The notes: generated from the letters alone by a model not told the origin. A stretch of 64,000 bases of DNA from Eubacteriaceae bacterium (GCA_910574895.1 CAJTDQ010000001.1:186001-250000); one strand, 5' to 3'. Positions 53,588 through 62,495 are shown, counted from the stretch's first letter. Translations and numbers: made by a program.

Positions 53588-53872
53588 ATGAAAATAGAAT
53601 TAGGCAAAATACCAACATTATCAGCGTTATTAAGATGTGTATTATTGAACATTGAGAAAGATTATGTGGAAAAAAAGTTAGAACCATATGCAATTCAATG
53701 TAAATATAAAGTATTAAAAGAAGATATTGAGAATGGAATCATAATTGATTTCATTCCGTCCAAATATAGAGGAGATAGTGATAGAATTTATGATGCTAAA
53801 ATAAAGATAAATGATGTAGAGCAGAATGTTGAACAGATAGAGAATCCTTTACAAGGAGTAAAAGAGTGTTGA
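53588..53872 (+). CDS. Hypothetical protein, possible partner of the nuclease-like gene
   Basis: A 94-residue protein from ATG 53588, with TGAGGTG nearby; in-frame upstream starts (53525 ATG) would add 21 residues. It begins MKIELGKIPTLSALLRCVL and is mixed charged and hydrophobic, with no signal peptide and no motif I recognise. It follows the PBECR-like gene by 112 bases on the same strand. An antitoxin or immunity role is only a positional guess. After it, a 25-codon open frame (53875-53952) encodes a basic hydrophobic peptide without a good ribosome binding site. Confidence 0.55.
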   Translation: MKIELGKIPTLSALLRCVLLNIEKDYVEKKLEPYAIQCKYKVLKEDIENGIIIDFIPSKYRGDSDRIYDAKIKINDVEQNVEQIENPLQGVKEC

Positions 53873-53980
53873 TAATGGGGGCTTGGTTAATTTTTATAGT
53901 AAAAATTATTCTTGATAGGCGAATAATAAAAAGAATGATTGCAAAATATTGACTGTATTATTTTATGGAGGAATGTAATT

Positions 53981-54583
53981 ATGGATTTAAAAGAGTTTAA
54001 ATGGACACGAAAACCAGATAGTTATAAAATGTATGATGATAAAATTGAAATTGTTACAAAGCCATATACAGATTTGTGGCAGAGAACATATTATCATTTT
54101 CAGAATGATAATGCACCTGTATTGCAGATTGAGACAGAAGAGAAATATTTTAGTTTTATTGTAAAGACAGAATTTGCTGAAAGTCATCATAGATTTGACC
54201 AATGTGGAATTGTCATGTATTTAGACAGTGAAAATTGGTTGAAAGGTTCAATTGAGTATGAAAATGAGGAATATCAGCACTTAGGAAGTGTTGTAACTAA
54301 TCATGGATATTCTGATTGGGCAACAACAGTGATAGGTGCCTCAGTAAAATCAATGTGGTATCGGTTTAGCAGACGGGAAGATGATTATTGTCTTGAATGT
54401 TCCAAAGATGGAATTCATTTTGAACAGATGAGAGTGTGCCATATGCATGAAGGGGGAGGCGAAATTAAATTTGGTATTTATGCATGTTCTCCTGAAAATT
54501 CATCATTTAAAGCGATATTCAGTCAAATGAAAATAACGGAGTGTCAGTGGAAAGCACATGATGGACAGCAGCCGGATGAATAA
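53981..54583 (+). CDS. DUF1349 domain protein (concanavalin A-like fold)
   Basis: A 200-residue soluble protein with the DUF1349 pattern: WTRKPDSYKMYDDKIEI, then TDLWQRTYYHF, FDQCGIVMYLDSENWLKGSIEYE, GYSDWATT and a final GIYACSPENSSFKAIFSQMKI. These fit the family once called regulation of enolase protein 1, with a jelly-roll fold. The substrate is unknown. ATG 53981 has TGGAGGA at 53965-53971. It is followed 24 bases later by the flavodoxin gene and may share its transcript. Confidence 0.82.
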   Translation: MDLKEFKWTRKPDSYKMYDDKIEIVTKPYTDLWQRTYYHFQNDNAPVLQIETEEKYFSFIVKTEFAESHHRFDQCGIVMYLDSENWLKGSIEYENEEYQHLGSVVTNHGYSDWATTVIGASVKSMWYRFSRREDDYCLECSKDGIHFEQMRVCHMHEGGGEIKFGIYACSPENSSFKAIFSQMKITECQWKAHDGQQPDE

Positions 54584-54607
54584 TAAAGTTACAGGGAGTA
54601 TAAATTT

Positions 54608-55138
54608 ATGGGAAAAGGAATTGTTTTATATCAATCAAAATATGGTTCAACCAAGAAATATGCCCAATGGTTAGGGGAAAAAATGAGATATGATTGTATT
54701 GAAACTAAAAAAGCAGATATCAAAAAGCTTAAGCAATTTGATACGATTATATTAGGTGGCGGTGTTTATGCATCAGGTATTTTAGGGTTGTCATTTTTGA
54801 AGAAAAATATAGAAAGTTTGTGTAATAAAAAGATAGCAGTTTTTTGTGTAGGAGCTTCTCCATATGATGAAAATGCAATAAATCAGATTAGGAATTTACA
54901 TTTTAAAGACAAACTTAGTAATATTCCTTTGTTTTATTGCAGAGGTGCATGGAATGAAGAGAATATGTCGTTTAAAGAAAGAACATTGTGCAAAATGCTT
55001 CAGAAAGTTGTTGCGAAACAAGACCCTGATACATATGAACCATGGCAAAAAGCATTAATGTGTGCGGTAGGTCAAAAGTGCGACTGGACAGATAGAGAAT
55101 ATTTAAAACCAATTATTGAGTTTATAAAGGAAAATTAG
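54608..55138 (+). CDS. Flavodoxin domain-containing protein
   Basis: A 176-residue protein with a flavodoxin-like FMN-binding fold. The phosphate loop is YQSKYGSTKKYAQWLG near residues 7-22, and GGGVYASGILGLSFLKKN follows. It resembles the HemG-type or flavodoxin-like proteins of Firmicutes, which may act as redox carriers or quinone-linked oxidoreductases. No membrane helix is seen. It is two bases upstream of the P-loop kinase gene, so the two are co-transcribed. Confidence 0.82.
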   Translation: MGKGIVLYQSKYGSTKKYAQWLGEKMRYDCIETKKADIKKLKQFDTIILGGGVYASGILGLSFLKKNIESLCNKKIAVFCVGASPYDENAINQIRNLHFKDKLSNIPLFYCRGAWNEENMSFKERTLCKMLQKVVAKQDPDTYEPWQKALMCAVGQKCDWTDREYLKPIIEFIKEN

Positions 55139-55140
55139 TT

Positions 55141-55653
55141 ATGAAAAAAATTATTGTGATAGGATGTCCGGGTGCAGGAAAAAGCACTTTCGCACGAAAA
55201 TTAAGAGATGCAACTGGTATTCCGCTTTATTATCTGGATATGTTATATCATAAACCTGATAAAACAATTGTTAAAAGAGAAGAGTTTGATATAGGACTGA
55301 ATGATATAATTAAAAAAGATAATTGGATTATTGATGGAAATTATCAACGCACATTAGAACTACGACTAAGGGAATGTGACACTGTATTTTTTTTAGATTA
55401 TTCTTTAGATGTCTGTCTTATGGGAGCAGAATCACGCGTTGGAAAAAAACGAGAGGATATGCCATGGGTTGAAACAGAGCTGGATGAGGATTTCAGACAA
55501 TGTATTATTGATTATCCGAAAGAAAGTTTACAAAAAACATACCAATTACTGAAAAAATATAAGGAGAAAAATATTATAATTTTTACTTCAAGAGAAGAGG
55601 CTGACGAATACGTAAAAAATCAATTGAAAAATAAGCCGGATTTATTTTTGTAA
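55141..55653 (+). CDS. P-loop nucleotide kinase (FlaR/adenylate kinase-like)
   Basis: A 170-residue P-loop NTPase. Walker A is GCPGAGKSTFARKL at residues 8-21; LYYLDMLYHKPD and NWIIDGNYQRTLELRL are typical of the family annotated as DNA topology modulation protein FlaR or adenylate kinase-like. The real substrate is unknown. It follows the flavodoxin gene by two bases. Its 3' end overlaps the opposite-strand YczE-like gene by 12 bases. Confidence 0.85.
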   Translation: MKKIIVIGCPGAGKSTFARKLRDATGIPLYYLDMLYHKPDKTIVKREEFDIGLNDIIKKDNWIIDGNYQRTLELRLRECDTVFFLDYSLDVCLMGAESRVGKKREDMPWVETELDEDFRQCIIDYPKESLQKTYQLLKKYKEKNIIIFTSREEADEYVKNQLKNKPDLFL

Positions 55654-56296
55654 TATCGTCGTGAAAGGCTTATCCAAAATACGTGTAAAGAATTTTACAA
55701 CAATACCGGTAAGAAAAGCGCTGATAATAGTACCTTCTCTAGTGCCTACAATATTGCCGCTGAAAAATAATAAAGACAGTATGATTGATAATATCACACA
55801 GAGTACATCAAATCCGATTTTCACGTTACTAAAGTTTTGTTTGGACTTGTCAGACACAGCCTTCACAAAAGCTTCCCCTGAGTTCATAATCACATTGGCG
55901 ATTACAGACAGGGATATGCCAAATCCTAAAATGATTATCCCACAAATTACAAGGATAAGACGGATAATATAAGAATTAGCAGGGATGAATGATACGCACC
56001 ACATTCCGAAGTCCGTAAAATATCCAAAAACAAATGATAAAGGTATCTGTAATAATTGTATTAGTTTAAAATCTTTTCTGAGTATTAAAATCTGACCTAA
56101 AATCAAAACACAATTCCAGATAATCAGCCACATTCCAAGGGAAAGGAATGTAAATTTGTAACTGATAATATTGGCAACAGAAGAAATTGGTGATACACCT
56201 AGTTCTCCATGCTTTGTGACAGCAACACCCATAGCTGCAAAAAAATAAGCTGACTATAAATAAAATATATCTTTTTGTGATTTCTTTTTTCTTCAT
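55642..56296 (-). pseudogene. YczE/DUF6198-like membrane protein, frameshifted near its start
   Basis: On the minus strand the ATG at 56296, preceded by AGAGGT, opens MKKKEITKRYILFIVSLFF and then runs out of frame. The rest of the family sequence (MGVAVTKHGELGVSPISS onward, four to five membrane segments) continues in another frame from 56232 to 55642. A run of seven A bases on the plus strand (56239-56245) is the likely site: removing one joins the frames into a 217-residue protein of normal length. It could be a true pseudogene, a phase-variable switch or a sequencing error. Confidence 0.8.
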
Positions 56297-56418
56297 TATT
56301 CTGTACCTCTAAAATTCATTAGCATATATTACATTTAATAAAATGAGCAGATTTATTATAGCTTTTTAAGAAAATAAAAGTCAATATAAGTATGAAATTA
56401 TATTGTTAGAAGAAAGTT

Positions 56419-57351
56419 TTAGCATGGCAGAAACAAAATAGCGAATATAACTGTAAATATCACTAATGTTTCAATTTTTCCGATAATATAGTATTTAATA
56501 AAAGATTTATTTTTAAACTGTGAAAGTGACTGGAATGTAATAGAGAGTCCTCCGAAAATACATACAAATAATATTATGAATACTTGTAGATCTCCGGATG
56601 GAAAGTGTGTGGCGGTATACTTGCAGCCACTTGTTATTTCTACAAGAGAAACAATGATACATTTATATATATTCTTTATTTTAAATCCATTGACAAACTC
56701 AACTAAAACAGAAAAGCAGATAACGTATATACATAAGTTGAGAATAGAAATGGTAGATGAAAGTATTACGCTTGTCTGATTAGCGGACTGTTTTGGTGAA
56801 CATGAAACTGATTTATCAGATATGATTTCTTTCTTAAAGAAAAATCTGTTTATTATTCCAACACATATTGCTGGCAGATATACAAGTGCGATAAATCCCT
56901 TTGTATCTAATGGGAAAATACCGTCCATAACGATTTGATTATTTAGGCAGCTGTAGATAACATAATTGATTAAAAACGACAGACTGCAGTTATTGCAAAA
57001 GGTTGACAAATAACAGCCTTCCGAACAGCTTATCAGGTTTCTTTCATATAAGTCATTAATCGTTTTAGCACCCATAGGATATCCGCCGGTGAAACCTATC
57101 AGCACTGCAAAACAGCCGTTTTTTGAAATATGGAACAGTTTTGATAGAAATGGATAGAAGAAATAACTTATATATTGGCATAAGTTGTGGGAAATCATAT
57201 AATTTGTTAACAGCATAAAAGGAAATAGTGCAGGAATTACAGAGTAAATCGACAACTCAATTCCTTTTTTAACACCAGTAGTTACTGTTTGTGGCTCTAA
57301 TAATATGATAATAGCAATAACAATACAAATAAACGATAATAATTTTTTCAT
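56419..57351 (-). CDS. ylbJ: Sporulation integral membrane protein YlbJ-like (nucleoside-recognition domain)
   Basis: A 310-residue multi-pass membrane protein with about eight hydrophobic segments. The family core is FPFMLLTNYMISHNL, then FAVLIGFTGGYPMGAKTINDLY and LSTFCNNCSLSFLINYV. YlbJ is made in the mother cell under sigma-E in Bacillus and is needed for spore cortex formation. In Bacillus it directly follows coaD (ylbI); here an accessory block of about 4 kb and a strand switch separate them. It is shorter than Bacillus YlbJ (about 408 residues), so this may be a compact relative. Confidence 0.83.
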   Translation of the reverse strand: MKKLLSFICIVIAIIILLEPQTVTTGVKKGIELSIYSVIPALFPFMLLTNYMISHNLCQYISYFFYPFLSKLFHISKNGCFAVLIGFTGGYPMGAKTINDLYERNLISCSEGCYLSTFCNNCSLSFLINYVIYSCLNNQIVMDGIFPLDTKGFIALVYLPAICVGIINRFFFKKEIISDKSVSCSPKQSANQTSVILSSTISILNLCIYVICFSVLVEFVNGFKIKNIYKCIIVSLVEITSGCKYTATHFPSGDLQVFIILFVCIFGGLSITFQSLSQFKNKSFIKYYIIGKIETLVIFTVIFAILFLPC

Positions 57352-57450
57352 AAATGGCTTTTTTATTATAATATTGCTACTTTTTTTACTTTATTACTTT
57401 ATATAGGTTGAAATTCATCTGAAAATACAATAAAATGGACAAGGAAGTTT

Positions 57451-57457
57451 TGTCGAA
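57451..57457 (+). promoter_or_regulatory. Possible Spo0A box in the ylbJ-walJ divergent region
   Basis: TGTCGAA within TTTTGTCGAAAG, a perfect 0A-box core, lies 17 bases before the WalJ-like start codon and 100 bases from the ylbJ-like start. A seven-base motif occurs by chance often, so this is weak evidence. Confidence 0.35.
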
Positions 57458-57473
57458 AGAAATAGGAGAACAA

Positions 57474-58280
57474 ATGAAATTATCATCCATCTCAAGTGGC
57501 AGTAAAGGAAATTGTATATTGGTTGAGAATGAGGATACCTCTCTTTTAGTAGATGTGGGAATTAGCAAAAAAAGAGTAGAGGAAGGATTATCCTGTTTTG
57601 GCAAGAGTCCGGAAGAACTTGATGGAATATTAATTACCCATGAACATAGCGATCATATTAAAGGTTTAGGTGTTTTTCTTAGAAAATATAATATGCCTGT
57701 ATATGCTACAGAAAAGACGATAGATTACATATTACATAATTCCAATATTGGAAAAGTTGACACGGATATGTTTGTGCCAATAGAACGGAATCAGCATTTT
57801 GAAATTAAAAATTTAAGAATTTCACCATTACAGATAAGTCATGATGCGGTTGATCCGGTATGTTATCGTTTTGATGAAGATTCGATAAAGAATAAATCAT
57901 GTGCAATTGCTACTGATTTGGGAGAAGTAACGGATGAATTAGTAAATTCGCTTCAGGAATTAGATGGAATATTGGTAGAATCAAACCATGACATCAGAAT
58001 GTTACAGATGGGAGCATATCCATATCATTTAAAACAGCGAATATGGGGAAATAAAGGACATCTTTCCAATGAAGCTTGTGGTGATTTTGTGAATCATATT
58101 ATTAGCGACAGATTAAAGCAGATAGTACTGGGACATTTGAGTCAGGAAAATAATTATCCGGAGTTGGCGTTTCAGGCAGTCCGCAATGAAATAAATTTCG
58201 CAAAACATAAATTTGATACAGATGATATTGATTTAAAAGTTGCAAGCAGGACAGGTCCGTCTTGCAATATTGAATTTTAA
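57474..58280 (+). CDS. Metallo-beta-lactamase fold hydrolase (WalJ/YycJ-like)
   Basis: A 268-residue MBL-fold protein. The start ATG 57474 is preferred because AGGAGA precedes it and MKLSSISSGSKGNC is the conserved family beginning; the frame is open 13 codons further upstream. The metal motif HEHSDHIKGL (HXHXDH) is at about residues 57-66, with later ESNHD and LGHLSQENN histidines. YycJ-type proteins are putative double-strand 5'-3' exonucleases linked to mismatch repair. In Bacillus the gene belongs to the walRK operon; here it stands apart. Confidence 0.88.
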   Translation: MKLSSISSGSKGNCILVENEDTSLLVDVGISKKRVEEGLSCFGKSPEELDGILITHEHSDHIKGLGVFLRKYNMPVYATEKTIDYILHNSNIGKVDTDMFVPIERNQHFEIKNLRISPLQISHDAVDPVCYRFDEDSIKNKSCAIATDLGEVTDELVNSLQELDGILVESNHDIRMLQMGAYPYHLKQRIWGNKGHLSNEACGDFVNHIISDRLKQIVLGHLSQENNYPELAFQAVRNEINFAKHKFDTDDIDLKVASRTGPSCNIEF

Positions 58281-58314
58281 TATTATAAATAGAATGAAAC
58301 CTTAGGAGGATTTT

Positions 58315-58587
58315 ATGAAGAAGACAATTATAACAGTTGTAGGAAAAGATACCGTAGGAATTATTGCTGCAGTATGTACATATTTAGCAGAAAATAAAGT
58401 GAATATTCTTGATATTTCACAGACAATTGTTCAGGAATATTTTAATATGATGATGATTGTGGACTGCAATGATGCGACTAAACCGGTACATGAACTGGCG
58501 GATGATTTGGATAAAATCGGAGAAGAAATCGGCGTCAGCATCAGAATGCAGCATGAAGATATTTTTAACAGCATGCACAGAATCTAA
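58315..58587 (+). CDS. ACT domain-containing protein (UPF0237)
   Basis: A 90-residue single ACT domain beginning KKTIITVVGKDTVGIIAAV and containing NVNILDISQTIVQEYFNMMMIVD. ACT domains bind amino acids or related ligands. It lies 27 bases before the DUF711/UPF0210 gene, and this ACT-UPF0210 pair is conserved across many bacteria, suggesting the two proteins work together. The ligand is unknown. AGGAGG precedes the ATG. Confidence 0.93.
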   Translation: MKKTIITVVGKDTVGIIAAVCTYLAENKVNILDISQTIVQEYFNMMMIVDCNDATKPVHELADDLDKIGEEIGVSIRMQHEDIFNSMHRI

Positions 58588-58614
58588 TACGTGTGTAAAT
58601 ACTAGGAGGCAATA

Positions 58615-59979
58615 ATGATTAATAAGTTTGAAGTTATTGAGACAAACAAAATGATTGATAACTACAATCTGGATGTGAGAACGATTACATTGGGAATCAG
58701 TCTTATGGATTGTATTAGCGATGATTTGGAAACATTAAATAACAATATATATAACAAGATTAAGCGTCTGGCTGGAAATCTTGTACAGACAGGTGAGGAC
58801 ATCTCGAAAGAATATGGTATTCCTATTGTGAATAAAAGAATATCCGTCACACCAATCGGTCTGATTGGTGGAAGTGCCTGCAAGACACCCGAAGATTTTG
58901 TTACCATTGCGAAAACTTTAGATAAAGTTGCAAAGGAAGTGGGAGTAAACTTCCTTGGTGGATACAGTGCTTTAGTTAGCAAGGGAATGTCTCCTGCAGA
59001 AGAAAATCTCATTAAATCGATTCCTGAAGCGCTGGCATGTACAGAGCGTGTATGCAGCTCTGTCAATGTAGGTTCTACAAAAACCGGTATTAATATGGAT
59101 GCTGTAAGATTAATGGGTGAGATTGTTAAAAAGACAGCTGAGGCATCGAAAGAAGATGATTCTTTAGGATGTGCCAAATTAGTTGTATTCTGTAACGCAC
59201 CGGATGATAATCCTTTTATGGCGGGAGCTTTTCATGGGGTAACAGAGGCAGATGCAATTATTAATGTTGGTGTTTCCGGCCCAGGTGTAGTAAGACATGC
59301 GTTGAAAAAAGTTCGTGGTGAGAATTTCGAAGTTCTTTGTGATACGATTAAAAAAACAGCATTTAAAATTACAAGAGTCGGACAGTTAGTAGCAAAAGAA
59401 GCATCTAAGAGATTAAATATTCCTTTCGGAATTATTGATTTATCTCTAGCACCTACCCCTGCTGTAGGAGATAGTGTTGCGGATATATTGGAGGAAATTG
59501 GTTTACAAAGAGCTGGTGCTCCGGGAACAACTGCCGCGCTGGCAATGCTGAATGACCAAGTAAAAAAAGGTGGAGTTATGGCATCTTCCTATGTGGGAGG
59601 ACTGAGCGGCGCATTCATTCCAGTATCAGAAGATCAGGGAATGATTGATGCAGTAAAAGAAGGGGCATTAACTCTTGAAAAATTAGAAGCGATGACATGT
59701 GTATGCTCTGTAGGTTTAGATATGATTGCAATCCCAGGCGACACAAAAGCCACAACGATTGCCGGAATTATCGCTGATGAATCAGCAATCGGTATGGTAA
59801 ACCAGAAGACAACAGCAGTGAGAATCATTCCTGTAATCGGAAAAGATGTCGGAGAGACCGTTGAGTTTGGCGGTTTATTAGGCTATGCACCAATAATGCC
59901 GGTAAATCAATTCTCATGTGATAATTTTGTTAATCGAACAGGAAGAATTCCTGCTCCAATCCACAGTTTCAAGAACTAA
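58615..59979 (+). CDS. UPF0210/DUF711 family protein (PFL family)
   Basis: A 454-residue protein of the UPF0210 family, annotated as PFL family protein for its structural similarity to pyruvate formate-lyase barrels, but with no glycyl radical motif visible. Conserved segments include [30 protein letters not shown] and [14 protein letters not shown], plus [15 protein letters not shown]. The biochemical function is unknown. It is co-transcribed with the upstream ACT gene. One base after its stop codon the inverted-repeat element 59980-60125 begins. Confidence 0.9.
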   Translation: MINKFEVIETNKMIDNYNLDVRTITLGISLMDCISDDLETLNNNIYNKIKRLAGNLVQTGEDISKEYGIPIVNKRISVTPIGLIGGSACKTPEDFVTIAKTLDKVAKEVGVNFLGGYSALVSKGMSPAEENLIKSIPEALACTERVCSSVNVGSTKTGINMDAVRLMGEIVKKTAEASKEDDSLGCAKLVVFCNAPDDNPFMAGAFHGVTEADAIINVGVSGPGVVRHALKKVRGENFEVLCDTIKKTAFKITRVGQLVAKEASKRLNIPFGIIDLSLAPTPAVGDSVADILEEIGLQRAGAPGTTAALAMLNDQVKKGGVMASSYVGGLSGAFIPVSEDQGMIDAVKEGALTLEKLEAMTCVCSVGLDMIAIPGDTKATTIAGIIADESAIGMVNQKTTAVRIIPVIGKDVGETVEFGGLLGYAPIMPVNQFSCDNFVNRTGRIPAPIHSFKN

Positions 59980-60125
59980 GCAGTTATCTGCGAATAAAAA
60001 TATAAGAAAGCCTCCAGAATGCTTGCATTCATGGAGGCTTTCTTATATTTTTATTCATAGGAACGCAAAACGGATGAGCAAGACACGGAGTGTCTGCGAA
60101 TTGATTTGCGTTCGCAGATAACTGC
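59980..60125. repeat. Inverted-repeat element C (146 bp)
   Basis: Perfect 15-base terminal repeats GCAGTTATCTGCGAA (59980-59994) and TTCGCAGATAACTGC (60111-60125). Inside is a perfect 25-base stem (59992-60016 with 60032-60056). It is capped by a GAATGC/GCATTC mini-stem containing ATGCTTGCAT (60019-60028). A second hairpin GAACGCAAA/TTTGCGTTC (60061-60069, 60105-60113) encloses AGACAC/GTGTCT (60081-60086, 60090-60095). The nested layout allows alternative cruciforms. It lies directly after the UPF0210 stop codon and before the SDR gene. Confidence 0.87.
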
Positions 60126-60188
60126 GTAAAGAATCATGGTTCACAGATTTCTTTTCTATGAATATGGTAATTTAGGAGGATTTTGAGA

Positions 60189-61088
60189 ATGAAAGAAAGT
60201 AATAATTATGGATATATAAATACGTGTGAAAAAATATCATTATCTTTCCCACCACAACATCAGAACAGACAGCCGGGGTTTGAGTATCTTATGACTCCAA
60301 GACCAATATCAGAGATAAATCAATGTGGAAGAAAATTGGAGAATAAAGTTGCTATTATTACAGGTGGTGACAGTGGAATAGGAAGAGCTGTTGCTTATGA
60401 TTTTGTGAAAGAGGGAGCATCAGTTGTAATTATATATTATGATGAAAAATGTGATGCAGAAGAAACGAAAGAAAGGATAAATGAATTAGGAGGAAAGTGT
60501 CTGCTGATACAGGGGGATTTGAAAGATAGATGTTTTATCCAACAATGCATAAATACTACTATTGAGTGCTTTGGGAAAATAGATATATTAGTTAATAATC
60601 ATGGTGTTCAATTTGTACAGCAAAGTATTTTGGATATTTCACCAGAACAGTTAAATTTAGTATTTCAAAATAATATAATATCTTTTTTTTATATGATACA
60701 GGCCGTATTACCTTACATGAAAAAAGGAAGCAGTATAATAAATACTACTTCAGTAACAGCATATCAAGGTAACAAAGAATTAATAGATTATAGTTCAACC
60801 AAAGGAGCTATAGTTTCTCTTACAAGATCATTAGCTTTGTCATTGGCGGAGCAAGAGATACGTGTAAATGCAGTCGCACCAGGTCCGATATGGACTCCTC
60901 TGATTCCGGCTTCTTTTTCGGCTGAAGAGGTTACAACATTTGGTCGGAAAACTTCACGGGTTCCAATGATGAGAGCAGGACAGCCTTGTGAAGTTTCGCC
61001 GTGTTATATTTTTTTGGCATCAGAAGATGCCTTATATATGACGGGACAGGTGTTACATCCAAATGGTGGTACAATTGTAGGTGCATAG
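60189..61088 (+). CDS. SDR family oxidoreductase (YhdF/YdaD-like)
   Basis: A 299-residue short-chain dehydrogenase/reductase. The N-terminal extension SFPPQHQNRQPGFEYLMTPRP is typical of the Bacillus general-stress subgroup. The NAD(P) motif is TGGDSGIGRAVA, NNHG replaces NNAG in the central motif, and the catalytic Tyr-X3-Lys is YSSTK. The C-terminal end GQVLHPNGGTIVGA is standard. ATG 60189 is chosen because AGGAGG at 60174-60179 has nine-base spacing. The substrate is not predictable. Confidence 0.92.
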   Translation: MKESNNYGYINTCEKISLSFPPQHQNRQPGFEYLMTPRPISEINQCGRKLENKVAIITGGDSGIGRAVAYDFVKEGASVVIIYYDEKCDAEETKERINELGGKCLLIQGDLKDRCFIQQCINTTIECFGKIDILVNNHGVQFVQQSILDISPEQLNLVFQNNIISFFYMIQAVLPYMKKGSSIINTTSVTAYQGNKELIDYSSTKGAIVSLTRSLALSLAEQEIRVNAVAPGPIWTPLIPASFSAEEVTTFGRKTSRVPMMRAGQPCEVSPCYIFLASEDALYMTGQVLHPNGGTIVGA

Positions 61089-61096
61089 TACTTTAA

Positions 61097-61137
61097 AAAA
61101 ATAGCATTCGTATATAAAATATACGAATGCTATTTTT
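61097..61137. terminator. Bidirectional terminator between the SDR gene and tmcAL
   Basis: A perfect 18-base stem (61097-61114 with 61120-61137; core ATAGCATTCGTATA) around a TAAAA loop, flanked by A and T tracts. It serves both convergent genes. Confidence 0.93.
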
Positions 61138-61151
61138 CTGAAATATAAATA

Positions 61152-62372
61152 TTAAATAATACATATCTGTCGTTCAAATTCTGTTGGTATTATCTTATTA
61201 TATTTATTCATGAATACCATACGATATAGTTCATCTGCTCTTATATTAATATCAAGCATTTTTCGAGTTTCATTTGTGGAATTATTATAATAGGTTGAAA
61301 ATTTACTAATAATATCTAAGGAACTGTGTTCTTTTATTTTTGCTATAGTCTTAGTGTCTTTTTTGAATCCTAATATACGCACAAAATCAAAGTAATCATT
61401 GTTTATAAATTGTGTTACGTCATTTTGAAGAATCTCAAGCATAATATGACACAAGACTCTTGATATACCTGCATAAGTGTAATTTTTTGAATGTAATTCA
61501 TCAATAAAGGACTCAATATTAAAAAAATTAGATTTTAAATTTTTAATCCTATTAGATAAATCTTCGGAAAGATCATAATAATTTGAAAAATCATTAGTTT
61601 TAATTAACTGATGTCCTAATATTGTGCTGAAATCATTCAATTCTACATGATTAATATCTTCATAAATATCAATACACTTTTTAGGAATAAAATTGTTAAT
61701 TGACTGATTAGAATTTAAAGCTTTCCGAATACCTGTAGCAGATGCAAATTTATCATCTAAGGCATCAGAATCGTAAGATGAACCAATTCTTTTGATAGCT
61801 AATGGTTTGATTTTTGAATGAAATTTTTTTAAAGCTTTTAAATACTCTATAGCAAGAATATTATTTGCTTTTTCTAAAATTTGATTCAACATAAATCCTT
61901 CTAATATATTATTTTCATTGCAATAATCAGTTAATGCCTTTGCTCTGGCCTTGGGATATGAAAATCCGTTCTTTAAATAAACAGCCAACATATTTTTATA
62001 ATCAGCTGGTTCTTCCAATAGAATTTTAGATAACATTGGCAGAGCTTTGATATTATCTGTCTCACAACCAAAACAGAGATAATCAATACAGTTTAGTTTA
62101 TCTAATAATTTTACTGCGGCATGAGCAAACGTTTCAGCAGAAGCAGTAGAGTATATAACCGGAAGTTCTAAAACAACATCAGCACCATTTAGAAGTGCGG
62201 CAGTTGTTCTGACTGATTTATCAAAAATTGCAGGGGTACCTCGTTGTACAAAATTCCCACTGCATACAATTACTACGTTATCTGCATTTGTTATTTTTTT
62301 TGCTTTTTCAATTAAATATTTATGACCATTATGAAATGGATTAAATTCTGCTATAATTCCAATTGTTTTCAT
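61152..62372 (-). CDS. tmcAL: tRNA(Met) cytidine acetate ligase
   Basis: A 406-residue nucleotidyltransferase-fold enzyme (formerly UPF0348, YlbM) that makes N4-acetylcytidine at the wobble position of elongator tRNA-Met using acetate and ATP. It starts IGIIAEFNPFHNGHKYLIEKAK, which holds the HXGH nucleotide-binding motif, and has VVCSGNFVQRGTPAIFDK and RIGSSYDSDAL. Length is standard. GAGGT precedes the ATG on the minus strand. It is divergent from pta, so its substrate acetate links it loosely to the neighbouring acetate genes; that link may be coincidental. Confidence 0.93.
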   Translation of the reverse strand: MKTIGIIAEFNPFHNGHKYLIEKAKKITNADNVVIVCSGNFVQRGTPAIFDKSVRTTAALLNGADVVLELPVIYSTASAETFAHAAVKLLDKLNCIDYLCFGCETDNIKALPMLSKILLEEPADYKNMLAVYLKNGFSYPKARAKALTDYCNENNILEGFMLNQILEKANNILAIEYLKALKKFHSKIKPLAIKRIGSSYDSDALDDKFASATGIRKALNSNQSINNFIPKKCIDIYEDINHVELNDFSTILGHQLIKTNDFSNYYDLSEDLSNRIKNLKSNFFNIESFIDELHSKNYTYAGISRVLCHIMLEILQNDVTQFINNDYFDFVRILGFKKDTKTIAKIKEHSSLDIISKFSTYYNNSTNETRKMLDINIRADELYRMVFMNKYNKIIPTEFERQICII

Positions 62373-62427
62373 ACAAGTTACCTCGCTGGAATGATTTTAT
62401 CATTAATATAATAATGTTTCAATAAAA

Positions 62428-62461
62428 AAAAGTGCACTTTCAATAAAAATAATGCACTTTT
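62428..62461. promoter_or_regulatory. Operator-like repeat between tmcAL and pta
   Basis: AAAAGTGCA (62428-62436) and TGCACTTTT (62453-62461) form an inverted repeat, and TGCACTTT occurs twice as a direct repeat exactly 20 bases apart (62433-62440, 62453-62460). It lies immediately upstream of the pta promoter. It could be an operator or a hairpin. Confidence 0.5.
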
Positions 62462-62466
62462 AGGAG

Positions 62467-62495
62467 TTGTTTATTAAAATTCAATATACTATAAT
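62467..62495 (+). promoter_or_regulatory. Promoter of pta-ackA
   Basis: TTGTTT (62467-62472), 17-base spacer, TATAAT (62490-62495); a second TATAAT overlaps at 62495-62500. The -35 is weak, which suits an activated or tuned promoter. Confidence 0.6.
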
